From: Arthrobacter sp. ok362 | Lineage (GTDB): Bacteria; Actinomycetota; Actinomycetes; Actinomycetales; Micrococcaceae | Assembly: GCF_900102785.1 (NCBI RefSeq) | Contig: NZ_FNGC01000002.1 | Location: 346,833-410,832, forward strand | DNA: 64,000 nt | Direction of reading: 5' to 3' | Shown here: positions 57,111 to 64,000 of the stretch, in pieces | How the letters are laid out: the number at the start of each line of letters is the position of its first letter | Numbering within the stretch: the stretch's first letter is position 1 | The notes under the pieces: model-generated | What the model was told of the DNA's origin: nothing | The model's input: only the letters and a program-made list of their open reading frames with translations | Databases searched by the model: none | Position numbers and translations under genes: made by a program

Positions 57111-59228
57111 ATGCCCGAAAATCAGAACAACTCCGTCGACAACGAACTCGCCACCGAGAACAGCCAGAACGACGTCGAGACTTCTGAAACGGCTGCACCC
57201 GCAGCCGGCTCCGCCCCGGAATTCACCGAGGCTCCTGCGAACGTTGTAGCACCGGCCGCCGAGGCCACCCCGCAGGCTGACACCAAGGCCGAGGCCACTT
57301 CCGCCCCGGCCAAGGACGAGGACGCCGAGGAAGAAGGCGTCAAGTTCGTAGACCTCGGCATCGACGGCCGTGTCCTCGCTGCCCTGCAGGACGTCGGCTA
57401 CGAGAAGCCGTCCCCGATCCAGGCAGCAACCATCCCGCTGCTGCTCGAAGGCCGCGACGTCGTGGGCTTGGCCCAGACCGGTACCGGTAAGACTGCAGCA
57501 TTCGCAGTACCGGCACTGTCCCGCCTGGCCGAGCTCCACGACCTCAACGGCCCGTCCCGCAAGACCCAGGCCCTGGTGCTGGCTCCCACCCGCGAGCTCG
57601 CCCTCCAGGTCGCCGAGGCCTTCACCTCCTACGCCAAGCACATCGACGACTTCACCGTCCTCCCGGTGTACGGCGGCTCCGCCTACGGCCCCCAGCTCGC
57701 CGGCCTGCGCCGCGGCGCCCAGGTTGTTGTCGGTACTCCCGGCCGTGTCATCGACCACATCTCCAAGGGTTCCCTCGACCTGTCCGAACTCCAGTACCTC
57801 GTACTGGATGAGGCCGACGAGATGCTCCGCATGGGCTTCGCCGAAGACGTTGAGCAGATCTTCCAGCAGACCCCCGAGAGCCGCCAGGTGGCACTGTTCT
57901 CCGCAACCATGCCGAGCCAGATCCGCCGGATGTCCAAGCAGTACCTGAACAACCCGGCCGAGGTTCAGGTCAAGTCCAAGACCACCACCGGCGCCAACAC
58001 CCGCCAGCGCTACCTGCAGGTTATGGGCCCGCACAAGCTCGATGCGATGACCCGCATCCTCGAAGTCGAAGAGTTCGACGGCGTCATCGCCTTCGTGCGG
58101 ACCAAGATGGCCACCGAGGACCTCGCCGACAAGCTGCGCGCCCGCGGCTTCCAGGCTGCCGCCATCAACGGCGACATCCCGCAGCAGCAGCGCGAACGCA
58201 CCGTTGACGCGCTCAAGGAAGGCCGCATCGACATCCTGGTGGCCACCGACGTCGCCGCCCGCGGTCTCGATGTCGAGCGCATCAGCCACGTGGTCAACTA
58301 CGACATCCCGCACGACACCGAGTCCTACGTGCACCGCATCGGCCGCACCGGCCGTGCCGGCCGTTCCGGCGACGCAATCCTGTTCATGACGCCGCGCGAG
58401 AAGTACCTGCTGCGTTCCATTGAGAAGGCCACGCGCCAGCCGGTGGAGCAGATGCACCTGCCCACCGCCGAGACCGTCAACACGCTGCGCCTGGGCAAGT
58501 TCGCCGAGCGCATCACGGAGACGCTGGCGTCCGAGGACGTCGCGGCCTTCCGCGACCTCATCGCCTCCTACGAGGAGGAGCACAACGTTCCGGCCGCCGA
58601 GATTGCAGCCGCGCTGGCCGTCATGGCCCAGGGCGGGCAGCCGCTCCTGGTCAAGGAACTGCCGGCCGCGCCCGAGTTCCAGAAGCGCGAGCGCTCCAAG
58701 GACGGCTTCGGCTCCCGCGGGCCGACCCGCACCCTGACGGAGGGCAACGCCACCTACCGGATCGCCGTCGGACGCCGCCAGCGCGTCATGCCGGGTTCCA
58801 TCGTTGGCGCCATTGCCAACGAAGGCGGCATCTCCTCGGCCCAGATCGGCGGCATCGACATCCGCTCGGACCACTCCCTCGTGGAGCTCCCGGCGGACCT
58901 CAGCGCCGATCAGCTGAAGGCCCTGTCCCGCACCCGGATCGGCGGCGAGCTGATCCACCTCGAGCTCGACAACGGCCGTAAGCCCTCCGGGGACCGCGGC
59001 TCCTACCAGGGCAACCGCGGCGGGGACCGTAGCGGCTACTCCGGTGGCAGCGGCAACTTCAAGGGCAACGGCGGCTTCAAGCGCGAATTCCGCAAGGGCG
59101 ACGGCGAGCGGTCCTCCGCTGACCGTGGCGGCCGCTCCTTCAGCGAGCGCTCCGAGCAGCGCAGCTTCGGCGCCGACACCCGCAAACCCCGCACCGAAGG
59201 CGGCTTCAAGCCCCGCAACAAGTGGTAA
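57111..59228 (+). CDS. deaD: DEAD-box RNA helicase (DeaD/CsdA-like)
   Basis: This 705-residue ATP-dependent RNA helicase acts in ribosome assembly and RNA decay, especially in the cold. After an acidic disordered N-terminus (1-75) come the Q motif (PSPIQAATIP), motif I AQTGTGKT (121-128), PTRELALQ, TPGRVIDH, DEAD (233-236), SAT (264-266), ARGLDVERISHVVNYD and HRIGRTGRAGRSG. A DbpA-type RNA-binding domain follows (about 540-625, YRIAVGRRQRVMPGSIVGA), then a Gly/Arg/Ser-rich tail. The ATG at 57111 is favoured by a GAGGA site; one seven codons earlier (57090) is in frame. Confidence 0.95.
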   Translation: MPENQNNSVDNELATENSQNDVETSETAAPAAGSAPEFTEAPANVVAPAAEATPQADTKAEATSAPAKDEDAEEEGVKFVDLGIDGRVLAALQDVGYEKPSPIQAATIPLLLEGRDVVGLAQTGTGKTAAFAVPALSRLAELHDLNGPSRKTQALVLAPTRELALQVAEAFTSYAKHIDDFTVLPVYGGSAYGPQLAGLRRGAQVVVGTPGRVIDHISKGSLDLSELQYLVLDEADEMLRMGFAEDVEQIFQQTPESRQVALFSATMPSQIRRMSKQYLNNPAEVQVKSKTTTGANTRQRYLQVMGPHKLDAMTRILEVEEFDGVIAFVRTKMATEDLADKLRARGFQAAAINGDIPQQQRERTVDALKEGRIDILVATDVAARGLDVERISHVVNYDIPHDTESYVHRIGRTGRAGRSGDAILFMTPREKYLLRSIEKATRQPVEQMHLPTAETVNTLRLGKFAERITETLASEDVAAFRDLIASYEEEHNVPAAEIAAALAVMAQGGQPLLVKELPAAPEFQKRERSKDGFGSRGPTRTLTEGNATYRIAVGRRQRVMPGSIVGAIANEGGISSAQIGGIDIRSDHSLVELPADLSADQLKALSRTRIGGELIHLELDNGRKPSGDRGSYQGNRGGDRSGYSGGSGNFKGNGGFKREFRKGDGERSSADRGGRSFSERSEQRSFGADTRKPRTEGGFKPRNKW

Positions 59229-59245
59229 CCACTAGCAGTATCTGA

Positions 59246-59276
59246 GAACGGGCTGGCTCCCTGAGCCGGCCCGTTC
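59246..59276 (+). terminator. Terminator of the helicase gene
   Basis: Fourteen-base arms (59246-59259, 59263-59276, one mismatch) with a three-base loop are followed by TTACTT. Confidence 0.85.
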
Positions 59277-59421
59277 TTACTTAAGCATTCCGCCCGCGTG
59301 TTCACTTCGTCACAGCCGCGGCGGCCGGCCGGTCCGGGCAGCGGATTCGGGCTCCCGGGATCGTGCTGCGAGCCCGGATTTCCGCTGTTTTCGGCCGGTC
59401 CGACGTCGTCCGGCCGCCGAT

Positions 59422-59450
59422 TTGTTGGTGGGCGAATCTTCCGGTAGAGT
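59422..59450 (+). promoter_or_regulatory. Promoter of tRNA-Thr
   Basis: TTGTTG (59422-59427), a 17-base spacer and TAGAGT (59445-59450) place the start about 7-12 bases before the mature tRNA. This is one of the few clear -35/-10 pairs in the window. Confidence 0.65.
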
Positions 59451-59461
59451 ATTTACTCGTT

Positions 59462-59533
59462 GCCCCCCTAGCTCAGTGGTAGAGCGCGTTCTTGGTAAGA
59501 ACGAGGTCACCGGATCGATTCCGGTGGGGGGCT
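59462..59533 (+). tRNA. tRNA-Thr (anticodon GGT)
   Basis: The 72-base cloverleaf has acceptor arms GCCCCCC/GGGGGGC, D-arm AGCTCAGTGGTAGAGC, anticodon GGT in TTCTTGGTAAGAA and T-stem ACCGG/CCGGT. The discriminator is T and no CCA is encoded. Confidence 0.95.
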
Positions 59534-59595
59534 CTGGATGAGGGCCTGTGTCAAGGCGGTTTTTGACCGGCTTAGCGCAGGTTTTCCTCATTTAT

Positions 59596-59669
59596 GGCGG
59601 TGTAGCTCAGTTGGTTAGAGCGCACGACTCATAATCGTGAGGTCGGGAGATCGAGCCTCCCCACCGCTA
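59596..59669 (+). tRNA. tRNA-Met (anticodon CAT)
   Basis: The 74-base cloverleaf has acceptor arms GGCGGTG/CACCGCT (first pair G-T), D-arm AGCTCAGTTGGTTAGAGC, anticodon CAT in ACTCATAAT and T-stem GGGAG/CTCCC. It looks like elongator Met rather than initiator because the initiator's unpaired first position and GGG anticodon-stem pairs are missing. An Ile2 (lysidine) identity cannot be fully excluded. It is 62 bases after tRNA-Thr. Confidence 0.88.
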
Positions 59670-59677
59670 CAGGCAAG

Positions 59678-59711
59678 ACCCCCGGAATCCGCGAGATTCC
59701 GGGGGTTTTTC
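59678..59711 (+). terminator. Terminator of the tRNA-Thr/tRNA-Met unit
   Basis: Twelve-base arms (59678-59689, 59695-59706) with a short loop are followed by five T. It ends the tRNA transcript. Confidence 0.9.
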
Positions 59712-59807
59712 TGTTGTATGAGACGCACGCTTTCCGAGCGCTGTCTCTTCTGGCTTCGGGGCACCGACCGACCGCTGGGTGGCGTCCGACGACTGAGCGT
59801 CAGCCTT

Positions 59808-60398
59808 TCAGCGGATGACCCGATAGCGCACGTGGGTGACGAGGCGGGTACCGCTCACTTCCGTCGGCTCAAGATTGAGGTTCGTGACGCCCTCCAGCAG
59901 CCGCTCGCCCGCTCCCAGGACAATGGGCGCGATATGGAGCCGCAGCTCATCGATCAGCCCCGCAGAAAGGTATTGGCGGGCGGCCTGCGCTCCTCCGGCA
60001 ATGGCCACGTCCTTGTTGCCGGCGGCCGCCCGGGCCTGGGTCAGCGCCGATTCGATCCCATCGGTCACGAAGTTGAATGTGGTGCCGCCCTGCATCTCCA
60101 GGGGCTTGCGTGGATGATGGGTGAGAACGAACACGGGTGCGTGATAGGGCGGTTCCTCGCCCCACCATCCCCGCCAATCCTCATCCCACCGCCCAGGCCC
60201 TGCGAACATGTTCCGTCCCATGATGTAGGCGCCGGCCGCGAGGATGCCCTTGAGTGCGTCTGTGTTGGACTCGGGTTCTTCGAACTGCCACCTGTGCAGG
60301 AGCTCTCCGCCCTCGCCCAGGGGGTCCGCCAGGCTTTGATTCGGGCCAGCGACAAATCCGTCGAGGGAGATGGTCAGATCGCAGGTGACTCGGCTCAT
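59808..60398 (-). CDS. Dihydrofolate reductase-like (RibD C-terminal) protein
   Basis: This 196-residue protein has the RibD-C/DHFR fold of bacterial dihydrofolate reductase family proteins: VTCDLTISLDGFVAGPNQS at the start, GAYIMGRNMFAGPG, VFVLTHHPRKPLEMQGGTT, the NADPH loop AIAGGAQAARQYLSAGL and DELRLHIAPIVLGAGERL. True DHFR or pyrimidine-reductase activity is not certain. The ATG at 60398 has a CATGAT box six bases upstream. The frame extends 50 codons upstream without similarity. Confidence 0.86.
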   Translation of the reverse strand: MSRVTCDLTISLDGFVAGPNQSLADPLGEGGELLHRWQFEEPESNTDALKGILAAGAYIMGRNMFAGPGRWDEDWRGWWGEEPPYHAPVFVLTHHPRKPLEMQGGTTFNFVTDGIESALTQARAAAGNKDVAIAGGAQAARQYLSAGLIDELRLHIAPIVLGAGERLLEGVTNLNLEPTEVSGTRLVTHVRYRVIR

Positions 60399-60583
60399 GC
60401 GCCCATCATGCCACCACTCGGCGGTTCGGGTCCGGCTGAGTGCCAAGAAGTTGTCGCCGTCGCGCCGGTCGTAGGTGGGGACCTTGGCGGCGGTGGAAAC
60501 GGCGCGGACAAAGAGCGGCAAGAGCCCGTGACAAGCGGCTCGTTTCACCGTAGTTTTGCAGCACCTGACGGTTGGGGATATCA

Positions 60584-61384
60584 GTGGACTTCTTCGGCAC
60601 CATTATGGCCCCGTTCAGATGGCTGGTCTCAGCCATGATGGTGGGCTTCCATGACGGCCTCAGCGCCATCGGCATGCCGGCTGCCAGTGGCTGGACGTGG
60701 ACCCTGTCGATCATCGGGCTCGTGCTGGTCATCCGCGCTGCCCTGATCCCCGTGTTTCTGAAGCAGGTCGACGCCCAGCAGCGCATGCGGCTGCTGCAGC
60801 CGGATCTGAAGAAGCTGCAGGACAAGTACAAGGGCAAGACCGATCCGCCCTCCCGCCAGGCCATGGCGCAGGAACAGATGGCCCTGTACAAGGCGCACGG
60901 CACCAACCCGTTCTCGGCCTGCCTGCCCATGCTGATCCAGATGCCATTCTTCTTCGCCCTCTTCCAGGTGCTCTCTGGCATCAGCAGCGCGGCCGGCAAG
61001 GGCGAAGGCGTCGGAGCCATGAACGCCGAGCAGGTCATGCAGTTCGACCAGTCCACCATTTTCGGGGTCCCGCTCTCGGCATCGCTGCTGCACGGCGCCG
61101 GCGGCAACCAACTCTCGGTGTGGATCCTCTCCATCGTGATGATCCTGGCCATGACGGCCTCGCAGCTCATCACGCAGAAGCAGATCATGGCCAGGAACAT
61201 GTCCAGCGAGGCCCTGGCAAGTCCGCTCATACCCCAACAAAAGGTGCTTCTGTACAGCCTGCCGATCGTCTTCGGTGTGGGCGGCATCGTGTTCCCCATC
61301 GGGGTCCTGATCTACTGGACCACCACGAACCTTTGGACCATGGGGCAGCAGTTCGTCGTGAGGTGGGACAGAATGGGTCCATGA
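60584..61384 (+). CDS. yidC: YidC/Oxa1-family membrane insertase, second copy
   Basis: This 266-residue protein inserts proteins into the membrane. The five-helix core is visible: WTLSIIGLVLVIRAALIPVF with the conserved arginine, the cytoplasmic helical loop QQRMRLLQPDLKKLQDKYKG, NPFSACLPMLIQMPFFFALF, and LLYSLPIVFGVGGIVFPIG before WTTTNLWT. It lacks the rnpA-linked context of the main yidC, so it is probably a second paralogue. GTG 60584 has GGGGAT upstream; a TTG four codons earlier is possible. Its stop overlaps the next gene (ATGA at 61381-61384). Confidence 0.88.
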   Translation: MDFFGTIMAPFRWLVSAMMVGFHDGLSAIGMPAASGWTWTLSIIGLVLVIRAALIPVFLKQVDAQQRMRLLQPDLKKLQDKYKGKTDPPSRQAMAQEQMALYKAHGTNPFSACLPMLIQMPFFFALFQVLSGISSAAGKGEGVGAMNAEQVMQFDQSTIFGVPLSASLLHGAGGNQLSVWILSIVMILAMTASQLITQKQIMARNMSSEALASPLIPQQKVLLYSLPIVFGVGGIVFPIGVLIYWTTTNLWTMGQQFVVRWDRMGP

Positions 61385-62034
61385 CGCGAATCGCAATCAT
61401 CGGCGGCCACGGCAAGGTGGCTTTGGAACTGTCCAGGATCCTCGCAACGGACGGGCAGGAGGTCACCTCCTTCATCCGCAACCCCGACCAGACGGCCGAT
61501 GTCGCTGCCACCGGCGCCACGCCGTCGCTTCTGGACGTGGAGAACGCGACGACGGCGCAGATCGCCGATGCCCTGCGGAACCACGACGCCCTGGTGTGGT
61601 CTGCCGGGGCCGGCGGCGGCAGCCCCGAACGGACCTACGCCGTGGACCGCGACGCCGCGATCCGTTCGATGGACGCCGCGGCGGAAGCAGGCGTCAGAAG
61701 GTACGTCATGGTCTCCTACTTCGGCGCCGGGCCGGACCACGGGGTCCCCGCGGACAACGGCTTCTTCGCCTACGCCGAGGCCAAGGCCGCGGCGGATGCC
61801 TACCTGCGCGGCTCAGGCCTCGACTGGACCATTCTGGGGCCCGGCACGCTGACGGCCGGACCCGGCAACGGGATGATCGACGTCGACCCCGCCGATACAT
61901 CGGACGGCACCGAAACCGCCCGCGCCAACGTCGCCCTGGTGGCGGCGGCGGTCCTCGGGCTGCCCGCCACGATCGGGCGCACCATCCAGTTCCGGGACGG
62001 TACCCTCCCGCTCGCGGCAGCCCTCGAACCGTAA
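61381..62034 (+). CDS. NAD(P)H-binding SDR-like protein
   Basis: This 217-residue Rossmann protein is of the atypical SDR (NAD(P)H-binding, YhfK/SDR5-like) group: TRIAIIGGHGKVALELSRIL at the N-terminus, LVWSAGAGGGSPERTYAVD, RRYVMVSYFGAGPDHGVP and YAEAKAAADAYLRGSGLDW, with ILGPGTLTAGPGNG. It could be an oxidoreductase or a redox sensor. It is coupled to the YidC gene by a four-base overlap; a shared function is not obvious. Confidence 0.83.
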   Translation: MTRIAIIGGHGKVALELSRILATDGQEVTSFIRNPDQTADVAATGATPSLLDVENATTAQIADALRNHDALVWSAGAGGGSPERTYAVDRDAAIRSMDAAAEAGVRRYVMVSYFGAGPDHGVPADNGFFAYAEAKAAADAYLRGSGLDWTILGPGTLTAGPGNGMIDVDPADTSDGTETARANVALVAAAVLGLPATIGRTIQFRDGTLPLAAALEP

Positions 62035-62123
62035 GCCCAGCACCGCTGACCTAGATAGGCTAGTGGGGGCGGCCCGTGCATCCACCCGGGATGCCCCCGG
62101 CCCGCCACGGGGAAAGCGGGCAC

Positions 62124-63695
62124 ATGGACCAGTTGGCACTTATCGTTGGACTCCTGCTGGCCACAGTGGGGGCAGTGGGCCTGGGCGACCGGCTGAGGCT
62201 GCCCTACCCGGTGCTGATGCTGCTGCTGGCCGTCGCCCTGACGTTCATCCCGGGCTTCCCGGAGATTCAGATCCCGCCCGAGCTGATCCTGCCCATCTTC
62301 CTGCCGCCGCTGCTCTTCGCGACGGCCCAACGCAGCTCCTGGGCCGTTTTCCGGGTCCGCTGGCGCACCTTGCTCATGCTCGCCGTCGCGCTCGTTGTGG
62401 TCTCGACGGCGGTGGTGGCCGGCGCGGCCTGGCTCATGATCCCGGGCATCGGCATTCCGGCCGCGATCGCCCTGGGCGCCATGGTGGCTCCGCCCGATCC
62501 CGTGGCCGTGGACTCCATTGCCAGCCGTGTCCATATGCCGCGGCGGCTCATCAACGTTCTCCAGAGCGAGGGCCTCTTCAACGACGCCGCCGCCATTGTC
62601 ATCTTCCAGGCGGCCGTGGCCGCCGCCGTAGCCGGCACCAAGATCGCCTCCGACGTCGTCCTCCAGTTTGTCCTGGGGGCCGCGCTCGCGGTGGTCGTGG
62701 GGATCGGCATGGGCTGGCTCACGAGCCTGATCACCCGCCTGGTGACCTCCATGGTGGCCCGAAGCGCCGTCACCCTCGTGGTGCCGTTTGCCGCCTACAT
62801 CCTGGCTGAGGAGGTGCACGCCTCCGGGGTGATCGCCGTCGTGGTCACCGCCCTGGAAATCCAGCGCCACTCCCGGCCCGGGGACGCCGCCGAGAGGGTG
62901 ACCCGCACCGCGTTCTGGGACGTCGCGGAACTGCTGATCACCGGCCTGGCCTTCGGGCTGGTGGGGCTGGAAGTACGGCAGGTCATCCATGAGGAAGGCA
63001 GCGCCGTGTTCGGCATGATCGGGACTGCCGCGGTTGTGTGCGTCCTCGTGTTCGCGGCACGCTTCGCCTGGCTGGCCATGATGTCCGGCCTGTCCCGGGC
63101 CAGGAAGGACATCCTGCGCCCTACCTCGGCCAAGGACGTGCTGATTCTGACCTGGTGCGGCATGCGCGGCCTGGCCACCCTGGCGTTGGCGCTGGCCCTT
63201 CCGCTGACAATTGCCGACGGCACGCCGTTCCCGGCCCGGAGCGAGTTGCTGGTGATCGCCTGCGCGGTCCTGCTGGCCACCCTGGTGCTGCCCGGGCTGA
63301 CGCTGCCGTGGCTCATGCGGGTCATGAAGGCGTCCGAGGACGGTTCGGAAGAACGCGACGCCGCCCGCGTGCTGGCCCGCCGTGCGCAACAGGCAGCGAT
63401 CGCCGCGCTCAAGGACAACGAGCTCATGAGAGAACTTCCGGCGGAGAAGGTGGCGCTGGTGAAGGAGAAAATGACCCGGCTGCACGCCGAGCTGCTGGAC
63501 GGGAGCCTAAAGAATGAAAGCGCGGGGGAGCAGCGCCAACGCGGCCGCGAACTGGCTATTGCCGTGCAGACGATCGCCCTCGACGCGGCCCGCCAGGAAG
63601 TCGTGGCGGCCCGGAACGAGCCGGGCATGGACCCGGAAGTCGCGGACCGGGTGCTGCGGCAGCTGGACCTGCGCACCATGATCATGCCGGAGTGA
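62124..63695 (+). CDS. Na+/H+ antiporter, CPA1 family
   Basis: This 523-residue antiporter has about twelve helices and the CPA1 marks FLPPLLFATAQRSSW, MVAPPDPVAVDSIASRV and the ND pair in SEGLFNDAAAIVIFQ (Asn153, Asp154). LTWCGMRGLATLALALALPL follows in the second half, then a cytoplasmic tail of about 115 residues (from about 410) that is helical and charged. It exchanges Na+ or K+ for protons and supports pH and salt tolerance. ATG 62124 has GGGGAAAG upstream; an earlier GTG is open. Confidence 0.9.
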   Translation: MDQLALIVGLLLATVGAVGLGDRLRLPYPVLMLLLAVALTFIPGFPEIQIPPELILPIFLPPLLFATAQRSSWAVFRVRWRTLLMLAVALVVVSTAVVAGAAWLMIPGIGIPAAIALGAMVAPPDPVAVDSIASRVHMPRRLINVLQSEGLFNDAAAIVIFQAAVAAAVAGTKIASDVVLQFVLGAALAVVVGIGMGWLTSLITRLVTSMVARSAVTLVVPFAAYILAEEVHASGVIAVVVTALEIQRHSRPGDAAERVTRTAFWDVAELLITGLAFGLVGLEVRQVIHEEGSAVFGMIGTAAVVCVLVFAARFAWLAMMSGLSRARKDILRPTSAKDVLILTWCGMRGLATLALALALPLTIADGTPFPARSELLVIACAVLLATLVLPGLTLPWLMRVMKASEDGSEERDAARVLARRAQQAAIAALKDNELMRELPAEKVALVKEKMTRLHAELLDGSLKNESAGEQRQRGRELAIAVQTIALDAARQEVVAARNEPGMDPEVADRVLRQLDLRTMIMPE

Positions 63696-63751
63696 TGACC
63701 CTTTGCGGTTAGCCCGGGTGAGCTGGAGCGGCAACGCCCCCGGGCGCCCGG

Positions 63752-63780
63752 GCGGTTGGTGCTCCTTCACCGCCAACCGC
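63752..63780. terminator. Hairpin between antiporter and LGFP gene
   Basis: Eight-base arms GCGGTTGG (63752-63759)/CCAACCGC (63773-63780) with an inner GGTG/CACC alternative lie between the convergent antiporter and LGFP gene ends. No T-tract. Confidence 0.5.
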
Positions 63781-63794
63781 CGCGGGTTAGTCGG

Positions 63795-64000
63795 CTAGGG
63801 GAGTACTATGCTGCCTTGCGCGGCAGACCAAGTGATCGTTCCGTTTTGGAATCGCTGGCTGCATGCGCCGTTGACGAGGTCGCAGTTTTCCGCTGCAGCC
63901 GGATAGCCAAGCCGTCCCCTCTCGTACCCAAGGCTGCCCCAGGTTGCGCGAATGGGCCCCCAGGTGGCGAAGGCGCCGGTGGCGGGCGACCAGTGGATGG
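63795..64000 (-). CDS. LGFP-repeat protein, C-terminal part
   Basis: The final 68 codons of a gene entering from beyond the window end carry LGFP repeats: ATWGSLGYERGRLGYPAAAE, then CSQRFQNGTITWSAAQGSIV and a final LP before TAG. LGFP repeats bind or decorate the cell envelope in actinobacteria and often follow peptidase, hydrolase or mycolyl-transfer domains. The cysteines in ENCDLVNGACSQRF (spaced eight apart) could form a disulfide, which fits secretion. The catalytic or N-terminal domain, if any, is outside the window. Confidence 0.85.
   Translation of the reverse strand, partial: IHWSPATGAFATWGPIRATWGSLGYERGRLGYPAAAENCDLVNGACSQRFQNGTITWSAAQGSIVLP

Noticed and set aside
59596..59669. Initiator tRNA-fMet
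   Set aside because: The first acceptor position is paired (G-T) and the three G-C pairs of the initiator anticodon stem are missing.

Overview
This 64-kb window is chromosomal DNA of a high-GC Gram-positive bacterium, most likely an Arthrobacter or Pseudarthrobacter-like member of the Micrococcaceae. The reasons are the GC-rich third codon positions, the gene content (PucR-controlled GABA genes, actinobacterial DUF1206, DUF7144, DUF7793 and LGFP-repeat proteins, PPK2, HtpX) and the promoter style. About twenty genes carry a TAnnnT -10 box only 6 or 7 bases before the start codon, the actinobacterial pattern for leaderless mRNA. The genus is inferred from gene families; no rRNA is present. 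I see no insertion sequence, prophage or CRISPR array.

Layout. 1-7.3 kb: the end of a ferredoxin-NADP reductase gene, topoisomerase IB, small membrane or unknown proteins, and a PPK2 kinase operon with a P-type cation ATPase. 7.6-14.2 kb: an MFS-GntR operon, then a PucR regulator divergent from gamma-aminobutyraldehyde dehydrogenase and GABA transaminase. 14.4-20.2 kb: a lipoprotein, a tandem universal stress protein, an overlapping operon of DUF7793, a GGDEF-EAL protein and a methyltransferase, and a RarD-type transporter. 20.3-28.6 kb: a full second ferredoxin-NADP reductase, a GAF/winged-helix regulator, aldehyde dehydrogenase with DUF779, an amino-acid permease, TetR and DUF2461.

28.8-34.4 kb: catalase with its Fur-type regulator and a Fur box, an MFS exporter, HtpX, YajQ, a small secreted protein and tRNA-Tyr. 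34.5-46.3 kb: mostly single genes, including a LysM lipoprotein, DinB, a DUF1059-EAL pair, MgtC, acetyltransferase and glyoxalase-fold proteins, an S51 peptidase, thioesterase, thioredoxin, an acyl-CoA ligase and a DNA glycosylase. 46.4-56.7 kb: an SLC13/ArsB-type transporter, the cystathionine beta-synthase and gamma-synthase/lyase pair, an HxlR-MFS operon, a GT87 mannosyltransferase-like membrane protein, SDR, glutaryl-CoA dehydrogenase and a MOSC protein. 56.7-64 kb: a DEAD-box helicase behind a long leader with several hairpins, tRNA-Thr and tRNA-Met, a DHFR-like protein, a second YidC, a Na+/H+ antiporter and the end of an LGFP-repeat protein.

Functional themes are amine and aldehyde catabolism, oxidative and envelope stress (catalase/Fur, HtpX, USP, thioredoxin, polyphosphate kinase), c-di-GMP signalling (two EAL proteins) and sulfur amino-acid metabolism. 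The least explained parts are the helicase leader, a short leaderless ORF coupled to topoisomerase IB, a two-tier palindrome found twice, a P-type ATPase without the canonical M6 cation residues, and a DUF1059-EAL pair joined by a TTGA overlap.
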